10,109 nt of DNA from JBGPIT01 sp041485125 (GTDB taxonomy: Bacteria > Desulfobacterota > Binatia > UTPRO1): contig JBGPIT010000171.1 in assembly GCA_041485125.1 (NCBI GenBank), positions 1-10,109 of the forward strand. The letters run 5' to 3'. Every line of letters starts with the position of its first letter. Position 1 is the first letter of the stretch. The position numbers were made by a program, and so were the translations under genes. Shown here one piece after another: positions 1 through 6,459 of this stretch. A model generated the notes under the pieces. It saw nothing but the letters and a program-made list of their open reading frames with translations. It did no database searches and had not been told where the DNA came from.

Positions 1-2
1 AT

Positions 3-395
3 CCCACCGAGGGAGTCGTCGCGACCTGCATCGCCGCGATCCCGTCCGGCGCGATCGCCGATCCAGTCACCGGCACCAACACCGGCGTCCAGGTGACGCC
101 CGACCGCTCCCACATCCTCGTCAGTAAGGACGTCGGGACGGAACACTGGGCAATCGCCGGAAGCTCCGTCGACGACAGCATCAGCGGCAACGTCTTCCGC
201 AGCGACGGCGGCGCGCCCGCCTTCGTGTGGTGTCGAAAGACGGGTGACGACCAGAATCCCGACATCCGCAAGCGCAAACTCGTTTACGAATGCTCCGGTG
301 CCGATGCGTGTCCGATCTCAGGCTGCAACCCCGACAAGCAGTGGAACGTCATCGCGAGCGACGTCCAGCTGCTCGCCTCGTTCTTCCTGCCCTGA
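3..395 (+). CDS. C-terminal part of an unrecognised, probably exported protein
   Basis: The frame is open from the first complete codon to the TGA at 393-395, so the gene starts before the window. An internal GTG at 93 would give only a 100-residue product and has no clear ribosome binding site, so I treat the frame as 5'-truncated. Codons end in G or C almost throughout, which supports real coding. The visible 130 residues contain six cysteines (one near the start, one after FVW, and four in the stretch CSGADACPISGC with the preceding region). There are many small and polar residues, as in extracytoplasmic proteins with disulfides. The protein ends with LLASFFLP. I recognise no family. It lies 26 nt upstream of the aldo/keto reductase in the same direction and could share its transcript. 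Coding status is sure; function is unknown. Confidence 0.75.
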   Translation, partial: PTEGVVATCIAAIPSGAIADPVTGTNTGVQVTPDRSHILVSKDVGTEHWAIAGSSVDDSISGNVFRSDGGAPAFVWCRKTGDDQNPDIRKRKLVYECSGADACPISGCNPDKQWNVIASDVQLLASFFLP

Positions 396-421
396 CACAA
401 TGCCGTCGTGGAGGTCGTCCC

Positions 422-1993
422 ATGATGCGGCAGCTCCGGGTTCGGACCGTCGTTCTCGTCTCGCTCGTCCTCGCCGCGCTCGTCGGTTGGGGAGTAGCCG
501 GTCATTACCTCTACAAGGCGTTCATCGGCCTCGATCCGGTGGCGTTTCCCGCCGGGTCGCTGTTCGAAGCCATCGGCGAGACCCTCCTGCCGCCGGCCGG
601 GTTCACCATAGCGGGCGTGACGCTCGCGATCACGATCGTCCTCGCGTTTGCCGTCGTGACGTTCGTCGTCGTGCGGCGCGCCGCGCGCGCGTCTCGTCCG
701 ACTGACGCCGACCGGCGCCGCTTTCTCGCCGGCGCGGCGACCGGTGGCGCCGCCGCGCTCGGGACGATCGCCGTCGGCGGTGCCGCGATGTTCTCCAATG
801 CGTGGCTCGGCGTCGGGCGTGGGGGCCGCGGCTGGCGCGAGCCCGTCCAGGAGATCTTCAAGGCGGAGGTCGTCACGACCGCACCCGAGTGGCGCGAGGC
901 GTGGAAGGGCAGCCGCGTACAGGCCTATCGCCGGCTCGGCCGCACCGACTGGAAGGTATCCGACATCGTCCTCGGCACCGGCCAGATCAGCGGCGCGAAC
1001 GGCGAGCAGATCGCGCGGCTCGCGATCGACCGCGGCGTCAACTACTTCGACACCAGCCCCGACTACTCCGGCGCCGGCAGCGAGGACGCGATGGGCCGCG
1101 CCATCAAGGGCAAGCGCGACGAGCTCTTCATCGCGACCAAGTTCTGCACCCCCGCCGGCCACCTGCCGACCGGCACCTCGGTCGCCGACTACAAGAAGGC
1201 GATCGAGGGCAGCCTCCGCCGCCTCGGCACCGATCACGTCGATCTCGTCCACGTCCATTCCTGCGACGAGGTCGATCGGCTCATGGATCCCAACGTGCAC
1301 GAGGCGTTCGACCGCTTGAAGGAAGACGGCAAGGTCCGCTTCCTCGGCTTCTCGAGCCACACGCCGAACCTCGTCAACGTCGCCAACGCCGCGATCGACT
1401 CGAACCGTTTCGACGTCATGATGCTCGCCTACCACCACGGCATCTGGGCTCCCCTTCCCGGCATCATCGATCGCGCCCACCACGAGCGCGACATGGGCGT
1501 CGTCGCGATGAAGACCCTGAAGGGCGCCAAGCAGCACGGCCTCACCGGCTTCCGCGACGAGGCCGACAGCTACGCGCAAGCCGCTTTCAAATGGGTGCTC
1601 TCGAACCCGAGCGTCTCGTGCGCCGTGATCTCGTTCTTCGAGCTCCAGCACGTCGACGAGTATCTCTACGCGTCGGGTCGGGAGGTCACCCGCACCGACG
1701 TCGCCATCCTCGAGAAGTACGACCGCGAGATCCTCGGCAGCTACTGCTCCCCGCACTGCGGCGAGTGCCTCGGCCACTGCCCCGAGTCGCTCCCGATCCA
1801 CGACGTCCTCCGCCACCGCATGTACTTCGAGGACTACGGCCGGGAGAAGGAAGCGATGCGCCTCTATTCGGCGCTCGAGAAGAACGCGTCGGTGTGTGCT
1901 GAGTGCCCTGCTCCTTGTCTCGGCGTGTGTCCGGTCGGTGTGCCGATCCGAGAGCGGATGATGGGGGCGCACGAGCTGCTGACGCTGGCGTGA
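422..1993 (+). CDS. Membrane-anchored aldo/keto reductase with two C-terminal four-cysteine clusters
   Basis: This is a predicted NAD(P)H-dependent oxidoreductase of the aldo/keto reductase (AKR) fold, 523 residues. The frame is open upstream to 290, but ATG 422 is preceded by GGAGG at 410-414 (7 nt spacing). It also gives a sensible N-terminus of MMRQLRVR followed by a hydrophobic helix at residues 9-27. A second hydrophobic helix spans 61-84, then DRRRFLAG at 97-104 followed by a Gly/Ala-rich hydrophobic stretch, resembling a Tat signal placed internally. The AKR barrel covers about 166-430. The catalytic tetrad is visible: D210 (YFDTS), Y215 (PDYSG), K240 (IATKF) and H279 (VHVHS). After the barrel come two cysteine clusters: C442, C446, C449, C453, and C492, C495, C499, C503. 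Both end in a CP pair, as in 4Fe-4S proteins. AKRs with a C-terminal ferredoxin-like segment are known, and two transmembrane segments plus a Tat-like motif suggest electron transfer at the membrane. The substrate is unknown. The gene converges on the FRG remnant one base beyond its stop. Confidence 0.9.
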   Translation: MMRQLRVRTVVLVSLVLAALVGWGVAGHYLYKAFIGLDPVAFPAGSLFEAIGETLLPPAGFTIAGVTLAITIVLAFAVVTFVVVRRAARASRPTDADRRRFLAGAATGGAAALGTIAVGGAAMFSNAWLGVGRGGRGWREPVQEIFKAEVVTTAPEWREAWKGSRVQAYRRLGRTDWKVSDIVLGTGQISGANGEQIARLAIDRGVNYFDTSPDYSGAGSEDAMGRAIKGKRDELFIATKFCTPAGHLPTGTSVADYKKAIEGSLRRLGTDHVDLVHVHSCDEVDRLMDPNVHEAFDRLKEDGKVRFLGFSSHTPNLVNVANAAIDSNRFDVMMLAYHHGIWAPLPGIIDRAHHERDMGVVAMKTLKGAKQHGLTGFRDEADSYAQAAFKWVLSNPSVSCAVISFFELQHVDEYLYASGREVTRTDVAILEKYDREILGSYCSPHCGECLGHCPESLPIHDVLRHRMYFEDYGREKEAMRLYSALEKNASVCAECPAPCLGVCPVGVPIRERMMGAHELLTLA

Positions 1994-1994
1994 G

Positions 1995-2433
1995 TCACCG
2001 GGCCCCGCAGCGCGTGGCGGCGGCGCGTTTCGATAGGTGGTCGAGGTCGTTGTAGATCGCGAACTGATTGATGTTGAGTCGGTGCAGCTCGCTTAGTTAG
2101 GAGGTCGCTCTTTGCCGCGGCTGGAATGAGCATTTTGGCAAGCGTCTCGTTCGTGCCTCGTTCCGAGTTGTGCATATGGAGCGTGAAGCACGAGCTCTGT
2201 TGCCCGATCCGGCCCGGTTGATTGTCAGGTCGTACCGGAACGACGACAGCCCGTCGTGCCTTCTGCGGCTCGTGCCAAAAGGACTCTCCGATCGCATCCC
2301 TGACGTACGGATGACGCATTCCAACGACGTTCCAGAGGCCCTCGTCCCCGCAGTATTCTCTTGGGGGCTGAATGTCGGCTATTAGCTGCTCCTTCAAGAC
2401 CTCAGATCGCCGATCAGCGGCTCTGCCGCGCAT
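1995..2433 (-). pseudogene. Frameshifted C-terminal remnant of an FRG-domain protein
   Basis: Read on the minus strand from about 2433, the frame gives a protein-like stretch with VVVPVRPDNQPGRIGQQ and SCFTLHMH, then LIPAAAKSDLLTK. This matches my memory of the C-terminal half of FRG-domain proteins, in which a 'RI..Q...FT.H' segment is followed by an 'IP..AK..I...L' helix. Near 2090-2095 the frame is lost. Skipping one base there restores ELHRLNINQFAIYNDLDHL and a short tail ending at TGA (1995-1997), the usual end of these proteins. One inserted base (or two lost) therefore disrupts the gene. An in-frame stop at 2446-2448 lies just upstream of the first ATG, and the N-terminal FRG core (the FRGQ and QH.G.PTRLLDW-type motifs) is absent. 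It is a remnant, not an expressed gene. FRG proteins are often found in mobile and defence regions. I am confident of the frameshift and fairly confident of the family. Confidence 0.7.
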
Positions 2434-2474
2434 GACACTCGTTGGTCAGGCGGCATGACCGGAGACGAGCTCAC

Positions 2475-3296
2475 TCAGGTCCGCGGAACCGCCAGCTGAG
2501 GAAGTGCTCCCCGGATGCGCCCCTCGTGGAAGACGATCTCGCTTGCTGCCAGGGAGGTTTGCAATGCCGCAGGCCCGGCCTGGACGAGTGCTCCGTCGCG
2601 GGTGAGGACGCACTTGCCGGCCTCCTCCGCAGGGAGGCTCGCGACGATCACGCGCGCCTCGTCGAGCAACGCGTGCCAGGTCTTCGAGAGCTCCGCCGGG
2701 TCGGGCACGGGTCCGTCGAAGGAGAGCGTTTCGATCTCTACACGCGAGTAACGGACCGTACGCGCGGCCTGCTCTAGGATCCCCGCAGGGCTGAAGCCTG
2801 GATCCTTGCCGCACGCAGCCCACGCGAGATAGCCGAGCGGCTGGATGTGCCGACAGCATTCCAGCAGGTCGATCCAGTCGCGCACCTCCACCCGGCCGAC
2901 CAGCGCCAACACTTTGTTGGTGGCGAGATCGAAGGGGTGAAGGACCAAGCCGAGGTCGGCATGCTCGACGAGCGGAAAGAATCGGTACGCGCTGTCTCTC
3001 GCCCACTGGAGGATAACGGTGTCTCCCGAACGCTGCACCTCGGCTTCCACGAAGGATGGCCGCTCGCGCAGCACCCGGAGTCCGAATCCGCTCGCCTCCA
3101 ACGACCTTCGATCGGCATCCCATGCCGCGTCGACCGCCTGATCGGTATCGTGAAAGAGGTCGATGTCGCGTGAGATTCTGGCCGCTCCGATAGCCTCGAT
3201 CAGAGCGACACCTCCGGCGACATAGCTCTCACCGCTCCGGATGCGGTTGCCGGCGATCAGACGGCAGACGGCGCGTTGGAGTTGGGTGAGAGCCAT
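2475..3296 (-). CDS. AbiEii/MNT-like nucleotidyltransferase
   Basis: The predicted 273-residue protein belongs to the nucleotidyltransferase superfamily group annotated as AbiEii/AbiGii toxin-like. The pol-beta-type active site is visible: AGG at 27-29 on the glycine strand, and SRDIDLF at 42-48 with metal-binding D44 and D46. Residues 95-143 carry the family's central region: WARDSAYRFFPL, LHPFDLATNKVLAL at 119-132, and then RDWIDL at 139-144, the K...R..RD..D helix typical of AbiEii-like proteins. Related proteins act as NTP-transferase toxins or in phage defence. This one could equally be an aminoglycoside-type nucleotidyltransferase relative. The start ATG (3296) lies 40 nt inside the upstream gene, implying translational coupling. 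Parts of the gene are repeated at 4359-4443. Family is sure; activity is inferred. Confidence 0.82.
   Translation of the reverse strand: MALTQLQRAVCRLIAGNRIRSGESYVAGGVALIEAIGAARISRDIDLFHDTDQAVDAAWDADRRSLEASGFGLRVLRERPSFVEAEVQRSGDTVILQWARDSAYRFFPLVEHADLGLVLHPFDLATNKVLALVGRVEVRDWIDLLECCRHIQPLGYLAWAACGKDPGFSPAGILEQAARTVRYSRVEIETLSFDGPVPDPAELSKTWHALLDEARVIVASLPAEEAGKCVLTRDGALVQAGPAALQTSLAASEIVFHEGRIRGALPQLAVPRT
2682..2722. repeat. Dispersed repeat, copy A1 (inside the nucleotidyltransferase gene)
   Basis: This 41-bp stretch near the 3' end of the nucleotidyltransferase gene matches 4359-4399 in the same orientation with four mismatches by my count. It ends in TCGAAGG, a 7-mer that recurs at 2929-2935 at the start of the second repeated block. 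Confidence 0.8.
2930..2974. repeat. Dispersed repeat, copy A2 (inside the nucleotidyltransferase gene)
   Basis: This stretch, encoding the LVEHADLGLVLHPFD region of the nucleotidyltransferase, matches 4400-4443 in the same orientation with one mismatch and one missing base. Together with A1 it shows that the sequence at 4359-4443 is a second copy of this gene with the 207 bp between the two blocks deleted. Confidence 0.8.
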
Positions 3297-3673
3297 TGCC
3301 TGATGCTCGCGGCCTTGCGGAACGCCTCGAGGTCACCATGGCGTTCGATGTAGTTCAGCGTCCGCAACTGCTCCTCGCGCGTTTCTGGGTAGTAGTCTGC
3401 CCGCAGAAACCAGAGACACTGCCCGCGGTACTCATCGACCAGCGCATTGATCGCTCGCGCGACCGATTCTGCCTGCGCGTCCATGACGATCGACTGTAGT
3501 CGCGAGAGCCGACCCTGACAACCGGCAAGCCATGGCCGCGCAGCCCGCGTGTACAGATCCAAGTACGGCTTGAGCTGGGACGCGGATGATCCTAGAGTAA
3601 GGATTCCTTGCTTTCCGACAGAGTCGGAGTAGGCGTCAGCGCGGGTTGCGACTGGCGCACGGAGGACACCCAT
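3257..3673 (-). CDS. Small uncharacterised protein paired with the nucleotidyltransferase
   Basis: The convincing part of the product is acidic and helical-looking and includes YLDLYTRAARPWL, INALVDEYRGQCLWFLRADYY, and IERHGDLEAFRKA followed by IRQWLSPNS. I recall similar small proteins, without a named function, encoded directly upstream of AbiEii-like nucleotidyltransferases. The 40-nt overlap with that gene supports a two-gene unit. It could be the cognate antitoxin or a partner subunit, but this is inference. The start is uncertain. Candidates are ATG 3694, ATG 3673 and ATG 3490, and none has a clear ribosome binding site. ATG 3673 collides with the start codon of the divergent AbrB gene (3672), and its first 30 codons look less protein-like. 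The true N-terminus may therefore lie further in, or it may have been replaced when the AbrB-PIN cassette arrived. Confidence 0.6.
   Translation of the reverse strand: MGVLRAPVATRADAYSDSVGKQGILTLGSSASQLKPYLDLYTRAARPWLAGCQGRLSRLQSIVMDAQAESVARAINALVDEYRGQCLWFLRADYYPETREEQLRTLNYIERHGDLEAFRKAASIRQWLSPNSNAPSAV
3614..3628. promoter_or_regulatory. Inverted repeat, possible operator of the AbrB-PIN pair
   Basis: TCCGAC-AGA-GTCGGA is a perfect 6-bp inverted repeat with a 3-nt centre, 43 nt upstream of the antitoxin ATG. TA antitoxins of the AbrB/MazE fold commonly bind palindromes at their own promoter. I could not place a convincing -10 box, so the role is inferred. Confidence 0.4.
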
Positions 3674-3923
3674 GCTCGCCAAGCTCACGGCCAAGAATCA
3701 GCTGACCCTACCCAAGAGCATCACCGCCGCCATAGGGGTGGTCGAGTATTTCGAGGTCGAGGCGCACGAAGGTCGGATCATCCTCACGCCCGTGCGCATC
3801 CAACGCGTCGACGCCGTGCGCTCCAAGCTCGCGGAGCTCGGCTTGGACGAACGGGACATCGCCGACGCCGTCGCGTGGGCGCGCCGGCCGCCGCGAAGGA
3901 AGTCCGCTCCGGCGCGGCGATGA
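3672..3923 (+). CDS. AbrB/MazE-type antitoxin of a PIN toxin
   Basis: This 83-residue protein has a SpoVT/AbrB swapped-hairpin DNA-binding domain at about residues 3-45. LTAKNQLTLPKSI is the typical 'K.QvTlPk.i' strand and turn, and ..GRIILTPV is the second strand. The C-terminal half (AVRSKLAELGLDERDIADAVAWAR) is an amphipathic, charged tail of the kind that neutralises the partner toxin. The start ATG follows GGAGG at 3661-3665 with about 6 nt spacing. The stop overlaps the toxin start as ATGA (3920-3923), so the two are translationally coupled. In this family the antitoxin blocks the toxin and represses the shared promoter. The inverted repeat at 3614-3628 is a candidate binding site. Confidence 0.85.
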   Translation: MLAKLTAKNQLTLPKSITAAIGVVEYFEVEAHEGRIILTPVRIQRVDAVRSKLAELGLDERDIADAVAWARRPPRRKSAPARR

Positions 3924-4357
3924 CCCGCGCACCGCAAGTGGTGCTCGACACCAATCTCGTGCTCTCCGCGCTGGTGTTCAGCCACGGCCGTCTCGCGGTG
4001 CTTCGCCAGGCATGGCACGAGGCGCGTTGCCGGCCGCTCGTGTCCCAGGCCACGGCTACCGAGCTCGTGCGTGCCCTCACCTACCCGAAATTCAAGCTCT
4101 CCCCCGAACAGCAACGGGAGTTGCTTGCCGACTACCTCCCCTTCTGTATCGCGGTGCCCATGCGGAGCCCACTACCCAAGACACCCGTGTGCCGTGATCC
4201 ATTCGACGTGCCGTTCCTCCAACTCGCGCTCGCCGGCAACGCCGACTACCTCGTCACCGGCGACCGGGATCTCCTGGCGCTGGCGGGGAAGCTCTCCTGC
4301 CCGATCGTGACTGCCACCAGGTTGCTGGCGGAGCTCGCGCAGGCCGGAGCGTCGTAG
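3920..4357 (+). CDS. PIN-domain toxin (putative TA toxin component, PIN family)
   Basis: This 145-residue PIN-fold endoribonuclease of the COG1569-like 'putative toxin-antitoxin system toxin component' type matches the family's usual length. The acidic metal site is visible: D10 in VVLDTN, E48 in TATELVRAL, D93 and D96 in CRDPFDVPFLQLAL, and D115 and D117 in VTGDRDLLAL. The segment ALTYPKFKLS (52-61) is also typical of this subgroup. Such toxins cleave RNA when released from their antitoxin. The frame is open further upstream, but ATG 3920 overlaps the antitoxin stop and gives the standard N-terminus. All catalytic positions are intact, so the toxin is probably functional. Two bases after its stop begins a decayed copy of the nucleotidyltransferase gene. 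Confidence 0.88.
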   Translation: MTRAPQVVLDTNLVLSALVFSHGRLAVLRQAWHEARCRPLVSQATATELVRALTYPKFKLSPEQQRELLADYLPFCIAVPMRSPLPKTPVCRDPFDVPFLQLALAGNADYLVTGDRDLLALAGKLSCPIVTATRLLAELAQAGAS

Positions 4358-4358
4358 A

Positions 4359-4443
4359 CTTCGAGAGCGCCGGCGGGTCGGGCGCGGGTCCCTCGAAGGC
4401 GAAGGGGTGAACGACCAAGCCGAGTCGGCATGCTCGACGAGCG
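4359..4443 (-). pseudogene. Internally deleted second copy of part of the nucleotidyltransferase gene
   Basis: 4359-4399 matches 2682-2722 and 4400-4443 matches 2930-2974, in the same orientation as the intact gene. The intervening 207 bp are missing. The junction reads TCGAAGG followed by CGAAGGGG, close to a TCGAAGG 7-mer that borders both blocks in the intact gene, so slippage or recombination at that 7-mer is a likely cause. One base of the intact GACCTCGG is missing in the coding sense, so the LVEHAD segment is also out of frame. It cannot encode a working protein. Confidence 0.75.
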
Positions 4444-4653
4444 CCGCGCCTCGTTCGCCGGCGTCGCGAGTCGGGCTCTCGACCTAACCATGTCGGTAGC
4501 CATTTACGCTGACGTTCGCGTTACTGCCCCAGTACGGCGCAGGATATTCGCCGACTGATTCGAACGCGGCTGCACTTTTGGCGTGACTCGACGGCTGCGA
4601 GCGCGGCATAGGCCAGCCTCCCCAACCAACTCTGGTGCAACGCCCGTGAGCAC
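4444..4653. other. Gene-free stretch before the HEAT-like gene
   Basis: Together with the 4359-4443 remnant, this makes about 300 bp without an intact gene. I see no convincing reading frame, RNA gene or strong promoter. The GC content drops around 4495-4590, and the minus strand there encodes a short open stretch with PAPYWGSN that I considered and rejected as a gene end. The promoter of the downstream pair probably lies here but cannot be placed. Confidence 0.5.
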
Positions 4654-4664
4654 AGGAGGTGACT

Positions 4665-5372
4665 ATGGGCTCGAATCGAATGAGAGCGGCCTCGCGCCTG
4701 CTCCCCGCCATCCTTTTCCTTCTCGTCAGCGCTTCGTTGCCGGCTGCTACCTGGGCGCAGGGCGCGCTCGACGCGGTCGCATTCGTCAAGCAACGATTCA
4801 TTCACGGTGTTCCGTACGACGAGGCGCGACAGCTGCCTCGCAGTGCGGTGCCGGCGCTCGTTGTGATGCTCGGCGACCCGGCGAACGAGCCGTATCTCAT
4901 GACCATCGTGATCACCCTCGGGGTCATCGGCGACTCGCGTGCGACTCAGCCGATCATCGATCTCGCCGAGCGAAGCACGGGCGAGATCAGCCTCGATCGG
5001 TTCAACGCTTTGCTCTCCGTGCCGACCGCGCTCGGCCACCTTGCACGCCAGGGCGATGCGCAGGCGCTCGCGTACCTCGTCGACAAGACGTCGCCGTCGC
5101 GATGGCGTGCGAGCGGCGCGCGATGGAGCTTCGGCAGGTACCGGGGCGACGCGCGTGACGTGCTGCTCACGAAAGTGACCGTGAACGGCCTTGCCGCCTC
5201 GGGACGCACGGAAGCCCTCACGAAGCTCCGGCAGCTCCGTGACGCGCCCGAGAGCGCTCCGCTCGCGGCAGCGCTCGATTCGAACGTGAGCGAGGGCCTC
5301 GGCTTCAACGCGCGGGTGCGACAGGAAGGCGCCGATCACGTGTTCGGCCGGTCGGCGGGAGAAGGCCAATGA
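4665..5372 (+). CDS. Exported HEAT-repeat-like protein
   Basis: This 235-residue protein has a clear signal peptide: RMRAASR, then a hydrophobic core at about residues 12-24, with cleavage likely after TWA (residue 31). The mature part is helical and reads like degenerate HEAT/armadillo repeats: VPALVVMLGDP, then LMTIVITLGVIGDSRATQPI, ALGHLARQGDAQALAYLV and ALTKLRQLRDAPES. HEAT repeats in bacterial exported proteins act as binding scaffolds. No catalytic motif is seen. ATG 4665 follows AGGAGG at 4654-4659 (5 nt spacing). A GTG at 4659 overlaps that site and is rejected. The stop overlaps the next gene's start as ATGA, so the two are coupled and probably act together in the periplasm or at the cell surface. 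Confidence 0.72.
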   Translation: MGSNRMRAASRLLPAILFLLVSASLPAATWAQGALDAVAFVKQRFIHGVPYDEARQLPRSAVPALVVMLGDPANEPYLMTIVITLGVIGDSRATQPIIDLAERSTGEISLDRFNALLSVPTALGHLARQGDAQALAYLVDKTSPSRWRASGARWSFGRYRGDARDVLLTKVTVNGLAASGRTEALTKLRQLRDAPESAPLAAALDSNVSEGLGFNARVRQEGADHVFGRSAGEGQ

Positions 5373-6127
5373 GGCCGCGGGGGATTGCGGGCACGCTCCT
5401 CACGCTCGCCGTGCTGGTGGCGGCTTTCGTCGCCGGCAGCACGTCGATCGCCGCGGCGCAGGTCCAGGACCGGCGCCAGGACCTGACGATCGCGCGCCAC
5501 ACCGACATCGTCTACGCCAACGGGACCGCCGACGGTCGCCTCGCGACCGGGACCACCGCGCTGCGGGTGAAGGATCGCGCGAGCGACGTCGCGTGCTGCG
5601 TCGTGCTGTCGCGGAGCGGAAACGTCGGGACCTTCGGCGTCGCGGGGGACGGCCTCGACGTCGTCACCTCACAGGCCGAGCTGACCCAGGTGATGGCGAT
5701 CGCGACCCACCGTGTGAAGGTCGTGACGTCGATGAACGGCAACATGTGCGGGACGAACGGGGGCCTCCTCGGCTGCGCCAACCAACCGGGGACGTCGATG
5801 GCGCTCACCGTCAATGCGGCGGGTGGCACATGCGCCACGAAGCTCTGTTGGAGCGAGAAGACGACGGGCTTCAAGTACAAGGACAAGGACCTCACGCCCG
5901 ACGGCATGCTCCAGATCCTGCTCAAGGAGGGTCTCACCGCCGGCAAGGCGAAGATCATCGTGAAGGGCAAGGGCGTGAACCTCGACATGCCGAACCTCAC
6001 GGCGCTCACGTCGCCGGTCACGATGCAGATCCGGAATGTCGGCACCGGGGAATGCTGGGGCGCGCAGTACAGCTTCCCGCCGGTCATCAGGCACGACGCG
6101 GTGATCTTCAAAGACAAGGCCGACTGA
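5369..6127 (+). CDS. Exported uncharacterised protein with a KYKDK-LTPDG segment
   Basis: This 252-residue protein has a signal peptide (MRPRGIAG, hydrophobic core 9-23, cleavage likely after AAA at residue 30). The mature protein has paired cysteines at several places: VACCVV, MCGTNGGLLGC, CATKLCW and GECWG, which suggests disulfides outside the cytoplasm. The C-terminal part contains FKYKDKDLTPDG and KAKIIVKGKGVNLDMP, then SPVTMQIRNVGTGECWG. I recall this segment as a recurring module in exported proteins of uncultured deltaproteobacterial or Binatia-type genomes, with no known function. The start overlaps the stop of the HEAT-like gene (ATGA at 5369-5372), with GGGAGAAGG upstream as the ribosome binding site. 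The role is unknown; export and coupling are well supported. Confidence 0.75.
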   Translation: MRPRGIAGTLLTLAVLVAAFVAGSTSIAAAQVQDRRQDLTIARHTDIVYANGTADGRLATGTTALRVKDRASDVACCVVLSRSGNVGTFGVAGDGLDVVTSQAELTQVMAIATHRVKVVTSMNGNMCGTNGGLLGCANQPGTSMALTVNAAGGTCATKLCWSEKTTGFKYKDKDLTPDGMLQILLKEGLTAGKAKIIVKGKGVNLDMPNLTALTSPVTMQIRNVGTGECWGAQYSFPPVIRHDAVIFKDKAD

Positions 6128-6156
6128 GTCGCTGAGCCGAGGGCTTCGCGCGGGAC

Positions 6157-6178
6157 GTTGCGGCGGTGACGCCGCGAC
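6157..6178 (+). terminator. GC-rich hairpin after the exported-protein gene pair
   Basis: A 9-bp stem (one G-T wobble) closes on a GTGA loop, a GNRA-type tetraloop, starting 29 nt after the stop at 6127. There is no T tract, so it is at best a weak intrinsic terminator or a 3'-end stabiliser. Confidence 0.45.
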
Positions 6179-6204
6179 GCCCCGCGCCGTGGCGACGTCG
6201 GGTG

Positions 6205-6411
6205 CTATCGACTCGGAGCGATGCCGACGCCGATCGCGGGCGTCATGAGCCGTCTCACTACCGTATCGTTCATTCGACGATGCAGCCGCTCGCGCTTGTG
6301 GTAGCGCGAGAATCCCCGGGCGACCTGCTCCCACCAGAGACAGAATTCGTAGGCCGCCTTGTCAATCGGTAGGTGCTCGGTCTGCCCTTCGTCGTCGCTC
6401 GCCGTCTTCAC
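6205..6411 (-). pseudogene. avd: N-terminal stub of an Avd-like four-helix-bundle gene (DGR accessory)
   Basis: From the GTG at 6411 the minus strand reads KTASDDEGQTEHL, then AAYEFCLWWEQVARGFSRYHK (residues 19-39). I recall the WWEQV..GF.RYHKY segment from the Avd/bAvd-type four-helix-bundle proteins that sit between target and reverse transcriptase in DGRs. They help the reverse transcriptase in mutagenic retrohoming. After YHK (down to about 6295) the sequence no longer resembles the family. It runs to a stop at 6205 after 68 residues, whereas complete Avd proteins are roughly 110-130. The remaining helices are therefore lost at a sharp breakpoint. It lies directly downstream of the target gene, the usual DGR order. 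Identification rests on one motif plus context, so it is probable, not certain. Confidence 0.55.
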
Positions 6412-6446
6412 CCGAAATCAAATGGTCAACTGCTCAAATCACCGAA

Positions 6447-6456
6447 TGATCGATCA
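6447..6456. other. 10-bp palindrome just downstream of the variable-region gene
   Basis: TGATCGATCA is a perfect palindrome immediately after the TAG stop of the target gene. It is followed on the minus strand by an ATCA-TTCGG-TGAT stem-loop possibility and a series of TTGA-ended 7/8-mers down to about 6420. DGR target sites often carry a hairpin or cruciform a few bases after the variable region. A functional role here is inference. Confidence 0.35.
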
Positions 6457-6459
6457 CTA

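Noticed and set aside
284..1972. Very long open frame on the minus strand opposite the aldo/keto reductase
   Set aside because: It is antisense to a gene with clear catalytic motifs. Its composition (Ala, Arg, Asp, Glu, Val rich, no motifs) is typical of the mirror frame of GC-rich coding DNA.
2170..2385. Plus-strand 71-residue open frame opposite the FRG remnant
   Set aside because: There is no family resemblance and no ribosome binding site. The opposite strand carries recognisable FRG sequence.
3608..3919. N-terminal extension of the PIN toxin frame upstream of 3920
   Set aside because: This frame overlaps the AbrB antitoxin gene and its Arg/His-rich translation is a shadow. ATG 3920 overlaps the antitoxin stop and begins the standard PIN N-terminus.
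4484..4620. Minus-strand stretch reading VGEYPAPYWGSNANV, considered as a second DUF1566 end or a DGR template repeat
   Set aside because: Only YW-like similarity is shared with the variable region at 6460-6585. The nucleotide sequences do not align and the rest of the frame has no DUF1566 framework, so it is not a template repeat.
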